A stretch of DNA of 9,026 nt. Origin: Bacteroidota bacterium (GTDB lineage Bacteria > Bacteroidota > Bacteroidia > Cytophagales > Cyclobacteriaceae). The stretch spans positions 1 through 9,026 of the forward strand of contig QGUY01000161.1 in assembly GCA_003242315.1 (NCBI GenBank), written 5' to 3'. Position numbers and translations under genes: made by a program. The notes under the pieces are model-generated. The model had not been told where the DNA came from. It did no database searches and worked only from the letters and a program-made list of their open reading frames with translations. This document shows positions 1 through 6,190 of this stretch, one piece after another (within the stretch, counting starts at the first letter, position 1; every line of letters begins with the position of its first letter).

Positions 1-722
1 TCGGCTTCTTCAAATTTCCCGATCCGGCGGGTAACAGCTCCGGTAAAGGCGCCCTTCTCGTACCCGAAAAGCTCACTTTCAATGAGGGTATCCGGGATCG
101 CCGTGATATTGACGGCTACGAAAGGTTTATTTTTCCTTTTGGAGTTGTAGTGTATTGCCTTGGCAACCAGCTCCTTACCGGTTCCGGTTTCACCGGAAAT
201 TGATACGGTTATGTTTGTGTTCACCGCCTTTTCCAGCATGTCGAAGACACGGCGGATGGCCACGCTGCTGCCGATAATGCTTTTCTCGAACTCGTATTTT
301 TCGTGGATTTCCTTCTTGAGGTGGTCGATCTCCCGGATCAGGGATAGTTTATTGCGCGCATTATTAATAGAGTTGAGCAGGCGGTCCTTGGTCTCTTCGT
401 CCTTGCTGATGTAGTCGTACGCTCCGGCCTTCAGCAGTTCCACCGCTGTCCCGATCTTTTCCTGGGCCGAAACGATGATAACGTTGATGTTAGGGTCGTG
501 GCTCCGTATCTGGTTGAGCACTTCTTCCCCCGACATGTCTGGAAGGGAGTAGTCCAGCGTAATAACCGACGGGTTCTTGTGCAGGTTGGCCAGGCACTCC
601 TTGCCTGTTGTGAAGAACTCCGTCTCATAGTCGGGATTTAGCCCGAGTACGTACTTGAGGAACTTGGTGTAGGCAGGGTCGTCTTCAACAACAAAAATCT
701 TTACGGGATCCTTATCGTACAT
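1..722 (-). CDS. Sigma-54-dependent NtrC-family response regulator (C-terminal part cut by window edge)
   Basis: A two-component response regulator expected to activate sigma-54 RNA polymerase after phosphorylation by a sensor kinase. It reads from an ATG at 722-720 and stays open to base 1, giving 240 codons. Residues about 7-120 form a receiver domain: acidic pair D14/D15, phospho-acceptor D57 in LDYSLPDMSG, S85 and K107. A linker helix (about 115-147) leads into the AAA+ domain, with Walker A GETGTGKE at 177-184 and the sigma-54 contact loop GAFTGA at 224-229, both intact. The rest of the ATPase (Walker B, arginine fingers) and any Fis-type DNA-binding domain lie outside the window. No histidine kinase is visible nearby, so partner and regulon are unknown. 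It is transcribed divergently from the TerB-like gene. The family assignment is secure; the physiological role is not. Confidence 0.95.
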   Translation of the reverse strand, partial: MYDKDPVKIFVVEDDPAYTKFLKYVLGLNPDYETEFFTTGKECLANLHKNPSVITLDYSLPDMSGEEVLNQIRSHDPNINVIIVSAQEKIGTAVELLKAGAYDYISKDEETKDRLLNSINNARNKLSLIREIDHLKKEIHEKYEFEKSIIGSSVAIRRVFDMLEKAVNTNITVSISGETGTGKELVAKAIHYNSKRKNKPFVAVNITAIPDTLIESELFGYEKGAFTGAVTRRIGKFEEA

Positions 723-864
723 CTGGGTTGATTTGAAGTTAAAAAAGTTGAAAATCAGGGTAAAATATCCACTTTCGCGGCTATTTGACAATCCACAAAT
801 GCACCAATCCCCGCTCAGGTAAGGTTCTGTCCAGTTTTGGAGTTTTATGGGCTTCGCAATGGCT

Positions 865-872
865 TACATTTG
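865..872 (+). promoter_or_regulatory. Candidate -7 promoter box (TACATTTG) for the TerB-rhomboid-holA cluster
   Basis: The sequence matches the Bacteroidota primary-sigma -7 consensus TAnnTTTG exactly and lies 36 bases ahead of the ATG at 909. The -33 partner is not clean: a TTTG at 836-839 is too far away (25-bp gap), while TTTT at 843-846 has a plausible 18-bp gap but is a poorer match. Confidence 0.45.
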
Positions 873-898
873 TAGTAACGGTTTGTTCACAACTACAA
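870..898. repeat. Short inverted repeat overlapping the promoter, possible operator
   Basis: The arms TTGTAGT (870-876) and ACTACAA (892-898) are perfect reverse complements separated by 15 bases, so their centres are 22 bp apart, about two helical turns. The left arm overlaps the -7 box and the right arm ends 10 bases before the start codon. The spacing would suit a dimeric repressor, but a 7-bp arm can arise by chance. Confidence 0.3.
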
Positions 899-908
899 TT
901 GAATCATC

Positions 909-1373
909 ATGTTACGGGAGTTTGAGGCCCTGGAGGCGTCGGAAATCGAGTTGATGCTCAAAGCACCGATCCTGGTGTGCATGCTGGTGGCGGGGGCCGA
1001 TGGAAAGATTGATTCGCGGGAAGTTAACAAGGCCATGCAGGTGGCCCGGCGAAAGGCAAAGTCGAACGACATTCTCTGGCAATATTTCAGCGTGGCCTCG
1101 GAGGACTTTGAAGACAAGCTGAGGATCCTCCTTCAGAATTACCCCAACAATGCTGAAGCCCGAAACCAGATACTCGTGGAAGAGCTCGCCGACCTGAACG
1201 CGATATTGCCCAGGGTGGAAAGCTCGTTCCGGCGACAGTTTTATTCCCTTCTCAAAGAGCTCGCCCGCGAAGTAGCTGCGTCGTCGGGTGGTCTGCTGGG
1301 GTACAACGCAATCGACAAGGAAGAGGCGAAGTACATTGGCCTCGACATGATCCGGCCCCCCGAATTGATTTAG
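909..1373 (+). CDS. TerB-like small helical protein, function unknown
   Basis: A 154-residue, apparently cytosolic, all-helical protein with no signal peptide. Residues about 18-48 carry the signature of TerB-like domains: a hydrophobic helix followed by A30-D31-G32-K33-I34-D35 and E38, an acidic motif linked to metal binding in TerB relatives. A second acidic motif (IDKEEAKYI, about 135-143) near the C-terminus would match the second half of such a fold. An in-frame TGA at 900-902 with no other start in between fixes ATG 909. The rhomboid protease gene starts 35 bp downstream on the same strand, probably in the same transcript. Tellurite resistance should not be inferred: none of the other ter genes is present and the domain occurs widely. 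The TerB-like assignment is from motif only; the role is unknown. Confidence 0.75.
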   Translation: MLREFEALEASEIELMLKAPILVCMLVAGADGKIDSREVNKAMQVARRKAKSNDILWQYFSVASEDFEDKLRILLQNYPNNAEARNQILVEELADLNAILPRVESSFRRQFYSLLKELAREVAASSGGLLGYNAIDKEEAKYIGLDMIRPPELI

Positions 1374-1408
1374 GGATTTTGTGTTAATTGCGGTCGGGTC
1401 ATAAGTGA

Positions 1409-1963
1409 ATGAAACGATCGTCCTTGTTTAGCAGCTCCGTCGTTCCGCTTCGGATCGTTTTCCTAATGTGGCTGCTGTTTACCCTTGAAGCTTATTACGG
1501 ATGGCCGCTCAGTGCTTTCGGTATCGTACCGCGTACCTGGCCGGGACTGGTCGGCATCGTCATGTCGCCGTTGCTTCATGGCAACATCTTTCACCTCATT
1601 TCGAACACGGTCCCCCTGCTTTTCCTCGGTTCCGTTTTGTACTTCTTCTACCCGCGACTCGCGCCAACGGTATTCTTTCGCGCCTACTTCTGGACAAACC
1701 TGTTGGTGTGGCTCTTTGCGCGCCCGCACAGCATCCACATCGGCGCGAGCGGCATTGTGTATGCACTGGCGTTCTTCCTTATCTTCTTTGGAATCTTCTA
1801 TCGCGACTTCCGTTCGCTGATCATCACGGTGGTCGTCTTCCTGCTGTACGGTGGGGTGTTTTACGGCATCCTTCCCGGCGACCCGCACGTGTCGTGGGAA
1901 TCTCACTTCGCTGGAGCCTTGGTTGGTATCGGATCAGCGATTACCTTGTCACGCAAAAGCTGA
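1409..1963 (+). CDS. Rhomboid-family intramembrane serine protease
   Basis: A 184-residue membrane protease of the basic six-TM rhomboid type with almost no extra domains. Predicted membrane segments are near residues 11-31, 62-80, 89-105, 112-131, 135-154 and 163-180. The catalytic serine is S114 in GASGIVYAL on TM4 and the catalytic histidine is H166 in SHFAGALVG on TM6. N66 with H57 and H62 (HGNIFHLISN) form the conserved TM2 group that supports the oxyanion hole. The dyad is complete, so it is predicted active, cleaving substrates within or near a transmembrane segment in the inner membrane. An in-frame TGA at 1406-1408 directly before ATG 1409 fixes the start. It lies between the TerB-like gene and holA on one strand, with a gap of only 10 bases to holA. 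The substrate cannot be deduced from the sequence. Confidence 0.92.
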   Translation: MKRSSLFSSSVVPLRIVFLMWLLFTLEAYYGWPLSAFGIVPRTWPGLVGIVMSPLLHGNIFHLISNTVPLLFLGSVLYFFYPRLAPTVFFRAYFWTNLLVWLFARPHSIHIGASGIVYALAFFLIFFGIFYRDFRSLIITVVVFLLYGGVFYGILPGDPHVSWESHFAGALVGIGSAITLSRKS

Positions 1964-1973
1964 ACGGTATCAC

Positions 1974-2990
1974 GTGGATGCAAGAAAGATTTTAGCGGAC
2001 CTCAAAGCCCGGAAATATGGACCGGTATATTTCCTTTATGGTGAAGAACCCTACTTCATTGACCTGATCGCAGGCTACATCGAAGAGAATGTTCTAAGCG
2101 ACGCGGAAAAGGGATTCAACCAGGTGGTGCTTTACGGGAAAGAGTCGCCGATGGCAACCATCCTGACGCACGCGCGCCGCTACCCCATGATGGCCGAACG
2201 GCAGGTCGTCATTGTGCGCGAAGCGCAAGACGTCCCTGACCTGAACAGGGAGACGGGGAGCAAACTCTTGCTCGATTACCTTCAGCGGCCCGTACCCTCT
2301 ACGGTACTGGTGTTCTGTCATAAATACAAATCCCTCGACAAGCGGCGTGCGCTGGGCAAGCAAATCGACAAGCTTGCCATTACGTTGGATTCCAAAAAGC
2401 TTTACGACAACCAATTGCCGGAATTCATTCGCGAATACTTCAAGGATCGAAACGTATCCATCTATCCCAAGGCTGTCGACATGCTGGCGGAATATGTGGG
2501 CAACGACCTTAGTCGCCTCACGAACGAGATTGATAAGTTGTTACTGAATCGGAAGGAAGGGGGGACGGTGACAGAAGAGCAAGTCGCAAAGCAGGTCGGC
2601 ATCAGTCGCGAGTACAACATCTTCGAACTTCAGAGGGCGATCGCCACCGGCGACACGCTACAGGCGGGCAAGATCGTCAGCTACTTCGAAAGCCACACGC
2701 GTCGTGTTGCGATAATACCCGCAGTCGCATTTCTCTACTCATTCTTCAGCAAGCTGCTGGTCGCTGCCCACCTTCCTGATAAGAATGAACGAACCATAGC
2801 TAGTGCGTTGAAAGTGAGTCCGTATGCCGCCCGTGACTATAGTCAGGCTTTACGTCGATTCGACAGACAAAAGCTAACGGCAGGGATTTCATTGCTGCGT
2901 CAAGCCGACTTGCAACTTAAAGGTGTCAACAGCGGGTCGGCAACTCCGGGACAAATTTTCCGCGAGCTCGTATACAGAATAATGCACTGA
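1974..2990 (+). CDS. holA: DNA polymerase III subunit delta (clamp-loader subunit)
   Basis: The delta subunit of the replicative clamp loader, which opens the beta sliding clamp. From GTG 1974 it is 338 residues, the normal length for HolA. Recognisable parts are the N-terminal VYFLYGEEPYFID motif (about 18-30), followed by the AAA+-like fold without a functional ATPase site, the YVGNDLSRLTNEIDKL helix (about 174-189) and the C-terminal helical domain ending with ADLQLKGVNSG (about 311-321). The frame is open upstream to an ATG at 1851, but that start would overlap the rhomboid gene by over 100 bp and add 41 residues without HolA character. GTG 1974 lies 10 bases after the rhomboid stop and gives the family N-terminus. 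The ATG at 1978 is out of frame and ends at once. It is probably cotranscribed with the rhomboid gene. Confidence 0.95.
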   Translation: MDARKILADLKARKYGPVYFLYGEEPYFIDLIAGYIEENVLSDAEKGFNQVVLYGKESPMATILTHARRYPMMAERQVVIVREAQDVPDLNRETGSKLLLDYLQRPVPSTVLVFCHKYKSLDKRRALGKQIDKLAITLDSKKLYDNQLPEFIREYFKDRNVSIYPKAVDMLAEYVGNDLSRLTNEIDKLLLNRKEGGTVTEEQVAKQVGISREYNIFELQRAIATGDTLQAGKIVSYFESHTRRVAIIPAVAFLYSFFSKLLVAAHLPDKNERTIASALKVSPYAARDYSQALRRFDRQKLTAGISLLRQADLQLKGVNSGSATPGQIFRELVYRIMH

Positions 2991-3002
2991 GTCGTTCGTT
3001 TG

Positions 3003-3036
3003 TTTGGAAAGTACCAGCATCTTTTTGTTACCTTTG
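3003..3036 (+). promoter_or_regulatory. Candidate Bacteroidota-type promoter upstream of the TPR-barrel operon
   Basis: TTTG at 3003-3006 and TACCTTTG at 3029-3036 match the -33 (TTTG) and -7 (TAnnTTTG) boxes, with a 22-bp gap that is slightly longer than the usual 19-21. Transcription would start near 3041, about 100 bases before the TPR gene. A weaker alternative lies downstream: TTTG at 3065-3068 with CACATTTG at 3086-3093, which misses the first T of the -7 box and has a 17-bp gap. Confidence 0.4.
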
Positions 3037-3067
3037 AGTCCATACACTAAGGTATGGGTACTTTTTT
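3008..3067 (+). terminator. Nested inverted repeats with T-run, candidate terminator after holA
   Basis: An inner hairpin pairs CCATAC (3040-3045) with GTATGG (3052-3057) around a 6-base loop, and six Ts follow at 3062-3067. An outer repeat pairs AAAGTACC (3008-3015) with GGTACTTT (3057-3064). The stems are short and only moderately GC-rich, so intrinsic termination is plausible rather than certain. The element overlaps the candidate promoter at 3003-3036. Confidence 0.4.
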
Positions 3068-3130
3068 GACTGACTTTTTTGGCCTCACATTTGCAATAAA
3101 TCCCCGGCACCTCAGTTCTAATGTAAAATC

Positions 3131-3136
3131 AGGAGG
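3131..3136 (+). promoter_or_regulatory. Perfect Shine-Dalgarno AGGAGG at the TPR gene start
   Basis: AGGAGG ends only 3 bases before the GTG at 3140. The spacing is tight, but no ATG lies in frame between the in-frame TAA at 3119-3121 and this GTG, and the GTG gives a complete signal peptide. The site supports GTG 3140 as the start. Consensus SD sites are uncommon in Bacteroidota and none of the other genes here shows one. Confidence 0.55.
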
Positions 3137-3139
3137 CAC

Positions 3140-6100
3140 GTGAGTTATCGCTATGCACTATTCTGCCTGATGCTCCTGGTGGCAACCGCTGGTGTGGCAC
3201 AGGAACAGTTGTCTCAACAAAAGGCGGAACGACTATTTGCGAAGGGACGCGAACTGGTGGAGCATAACAACTACGGCGCTGCCCGACAGGTCTTTTCCGA
3301 GTATCTGGAAGCCGCCCCGCCCTCCGACAGTCGCCGGAGCGAGGCCCAATACTATATGGCATACAGCGCCCTTAGTCTGGGTCACGAGGACGGTGAAAGG
3401 CTCATCAACGATTTTATCGAGAACAATCCATCAAGCCCCCGCGCGTCAACCGCTTACTACGACATCGCGCTGTTCTTCTACGATCAGAAGAGTTACACAA
3501 AGGCCGCACGGTACTTCCGCCAGGTAGACTTTCCTGCCCTTACTGCTGAGCAGCAAAACAAGGGTCGGTTCGCCTGGGGGTACAGTCTCTTCAGCGAGAA
3601 GAAACTCAAAGAGGCGCTGGAGCAGTTCAACTTTGTGAAGACACAAAGAAACGCCTACGCACCGGCTGCCAGCTACTACGCCGGCTATGTCGAGTACGCT
3701 AATGGCGACTACGACGTCGCGCTCGAAGACCTGAAACGCGCTGAACAAAACAGCGCGTATGCTGGTGTCGTTCCTTACCTCATTGCTAATGTCTACTATA
3801 GGAAGCGCGACTATGACGCATTGTTGGCGTACGCGGAATCGGTTCAGTCGCGCCCCAACGTTACCAATGCCCGCGAGATCTCCATGCTCGCCGGAGAAGC
3901 CTACTACTTCAAGGGCGACTATGAAAAGGCGGTAGCGGCCTATGAACGTTACCTCGCGAGCGGTGGCGGCAAAGCGGAAAGTCCGCTGTTGTTTCGCGCA
4001 GGTTATGCCAGCTATACGCTGGGGCGTCAGGATAAGGCACTGGACTATTTGCGTAAGGCAGCAGCGTCGTCAGATACGGTCAGCTACTACGCATCCTACT
4101 ATCTCGGCATTATTTATCTGAGGCAAGGCGACAAGCCACTTGCCATGAATGCGTTCAACTATGCGCGTAACAATCCTGCCGACCGTGAACTTGCCGAAGA
4201 GAGCGCCTTCCAGTTCGGAAAGGTGGCGTATGACGCGGGAAGGGCAGAGGTTGCAATTCCTGAACTCGAGGCTTTCCTTCAGAAGTACCCTTCCAGTGCT
4301 CATCGCAACGAGGTGCGTGAGATTCTGGCACAGGCATATGTCAACGGAAACAATTTTAACAAGGCGATAGAGTACATCGAATCACTCCCGTCGCGAAACG
4401 CGACTATGCAGGCGGCGTACCAGAAAGCGACCTACCTGAAAGGATCTGATTTGTTCAACAAGGAAGATTACAGCCAGGCGGTGTCGTTCTTTGCTAAGTC
4501 GCTCAGCAATCCTGTTGACGCACGATACGCTGCCCTTGCAAACTTCTGGAGCGGTGAGGCCTATTCGATCCTCGGCCGACATCAGGAAGCTACTCGCCAT
4601 TATTCTGCCGTGCTCGGAAGTGCAGACAGGGAACTGGCTACCGCTTCGCGCTACGGCCTGGGATACGCCTACTACAACCTCAAAGACTATGAGCGCGCGC
4701 GGACGTACTTTAGGGAATACGTAGATGCAACGTATCGTCGAAATCCAAATCATACGGATGCGCTGATACGGCTGGGTGACTGCTACTATGTGTCGAGGTC
4801 CTATCCCGATGCCCTCGAATATTATAACCGCGCTCGCAACATCGGCTCGCCGGATAATGACTACATCCTTCTTCAAACCGGTACCATCACCGGATTTCAG
4901 AGGAATTACACCGAGGCACGGCGACTGTTGAGCTCATTGGTGTCGAGTTATCCGAGATCGCAATACCGTGACGACGCGCTCTTCCAGATTGCCCAGTTCG
5001 ATATTGAACAGGGCAACTATCAGCAGGCGATCGATGGCCTTACCCAGCTGTTGCGTGAGATGCCCAGCTCATCATACGCACCGTACGCGTATATGCGTCG
5101 GGCAGCATCTCATTTTAATCTAAAGAACTACAGCGCCACGATTAGCGATTATAGCCACGTGATTCGACAATACCCGACGCACCCGGCTGCAGAGGAAAGT
5201 CTCGTTCCGTTGCAGGAGGCATTAACATTAGCAGGAAGGTCGAGTGAGTTCGATACTCATTTGGCGGCCTTCAAGCGCGCGAATCCGGATAGCAGAGGAT
5301 TGGAGAACGTTGAGTTTGAGACGGCGAAGAACTTGTATTTCAATCAGCAGTATGCACAGGCGGTCAATGCGCTGCGATCCTTCACAACATCATATCCGCA
5401 AAGTGCGCGCAACGCAGAGGCGCGATACTATATGGCGGAGTCGTATTTCCGCATGAACAACTACGACGAGGCCATTCCGATTTATGAGGAGTTGGCTCGT
5501 GATAACATCTCGGGATATGGCGCACGCATCCCGGGACGCCTCGCAGAGATATACTTCTCAAGAGGGCAATACGACCGGGCGACACGTGACTTCCGAAGAC
5601 TCGAGCAACTCGCATCAAATAAGAAGGATTTGTTCACGGCGTGGTCGGGACTTATGGAATCATACTTCCATCTCAAGCAATACGACTCTGTTGCTGTGTA
5701 CGCCAACCTCATCCTCGAGAAGGGTAACGTCAATGCCAGCGCGCAGAACATGGCAACGCTGTACCTGGGTAAAGCTGCAATGGAAAAAGGCGACTATGAA
5801 ACGGCCAAGGACGAATTCCTCAACACACTGAATACGGCTCGCGATGAATACGGCGCTGAAGCAAAATATCTTCTCGGCAAGATCTTCTACCTGACGGGAG
5901 AGCATGAGCAATGCTATGAGACATTGATCGGCCTGAACAACGACTTTTCGTCATACGAGGAATGGGTAGGTAAGGCTTTTCTCCTATTAGCAGACAACTT
6001 CGTTGCCCAGGAAGACGACTTCCAGGCCAAGGCCACGCTTCAATCGTTAATTGAGCATTTCCCGGATCCCGCGGTGAAAGAGGAAGCGCGTCGAAAGTTG

Positions 6101-6184
6101 AGGGCCATTGAGGAACGCCAGGCCGTTGAAGCGCCTGAAGATGCCTTGGAAGAGGTGGAGATTGATACAACGGAGAATCGCTGA
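3140..6184 (+). CDS. Large exported tetratricopeptide-repeat (TPR) protein
   Basis: A 1014-residue protein with a signal peptide (residues 1-20: basic R4, hydrophobic core, cleavage after GVA before QEQ). There is no lipobox cysteine at the cleavage site, so a soluble periplasmic protein is likely. Nearly all the rest is TPR-like helical pairs, on the order of two dozen, with recurring patterns such as G-D-Y-E-K-A and Y-P-x-S near helix turns. Many repeats resemble the CpoB/YbgF and BamD class (for example SQYRDDALFQIAQ). The C-terminus (999-1014) is an acidic tail containing ALEEVEID. GTG 3140 is chosen because of AGGAGG just upstream and the intact signal peptide; starting at M11 would destroy the signal. 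The barrel gene begins six bases after the stop, so the two are almost certainly cotranscribed. TPR solenoids are scaffolds for protein contacts; the partner is inferred to be the barrel or the SPOR/TolQ group. No enzymatic domain is visible. Confidence 0.9.
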   Translation: MSYRYALFCLMLLVATAGVAQEQLSQQKAERLFAKGRELVEHNNYGAARQVFSEYLEAAPPSDSRRSEAQYYMAYSALSLGHEDGERLINDFIENNPSSPRASTAYYDIALFFYDQKSYTKAARYFRQVDFPALTAEQQNKGRFAWGYSLFSEKKLKEALEQFNFVKTQRNAYAPAASYYAGYVEYANGDYDVALEDLKRAEQNSAYAGVVPYLIANVYYRKRDYDALLAYAESVQSRPNVTNAREISMLAGEAYYFKGDYEKAVAAYERYLASGGGKAESPLLFRAGYASYTLGRQDKALDYLRKAAASSDTVSYYASYYLGIIYLRQGDKPLAMNAFNYARNNPADRELAEESAFQFGKVAYDAGRAEVAIPELEAFLQKYPSSAHRNEVREILAQAYVNGNNFNKAIEYIESLPSRNATMQAAYQKATYLKGSDLFNKEDYSQAVSFFAKSLSNPVDARYAALANFWSGEAYSILGRHQEATRHYSAVLGSADRELATASRYGLGYAYYNLKDYERARTYFREYVDATYRRNPNHTDALIRLGDCYYVSRSYPDALEYYNRARNIGSPDNDYILLQTGTITGFQRNYTEARRLLSSLVSSYPRSQYRDDALFQIAQFDIEQGNYQQAIDGLTQLLREMPSSSYAPYAYMRRAASHFNLKNYSATISDYSHVIRQYPTHPAAEESLVPLQEALTLAGRSSEFDTHLAAFKRANPDSRGLENVEFETAKNLYFNQQYAQAVNALRSFTTSYPQSARNAEARYYMAESYFRMNNYDEAIPIYEELARDNISGYGARIPGRLAEIYFSRGQYDRATRDFRRLEQLASNKKDLFTAWSGLMESYFHLKQYDSVAVYANLILEKGNVNASAQNMATLYLGKAAMEKGDYETAKDEFLNTLNTARDEYGAEAKYLLGKIFYLTGEHEQCYETLIGLNNDFSSYEEWVGKAFLLLADNFVAQEDDFQAKATLQSLIEHFPDPAVKEEARRKLRAIEERQAVEAPEDALEEVEIDTTENR

Positions 6185-6190
6185 TTAAAC

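Noticed and set aside
909..1373. Tellurite-resistance gene based on the TerB-like motif
   Set aside because: The motif is shared by many unrelated TerB-like proteins and there is no other ter gene nearby, so the phenotype cannot be claimed.
1463..1906. 147-codon open frame on the minus strand over the rhomboid gene
   Set aside because: It is a charged, low-quality translation lying fully antisense to a gene with intact rhomboid catalytic motifs, so it is a shadow frame.
1501..1995. 164-codon plus-strand frame overlapping rhomboid and the start of holA
   Set aside because: The translation is rich in Arg/His/Pro with no domain, and it overlaps two well-supported genes in another frame.
4382..4876. 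164-codon minus-strand frame inside the TPR gene
   Set aside because: It is antisense to well-formed TPR repeats and has no recognisable domain or start context.
3140..6184. Tandem DNA repeats suggested by the repeated protein
   Set aside because: Repeats are diverged TPR units at protein level; I see no near-identical DNA repeats that would indicate recent duplication or a CRISPR-like array.
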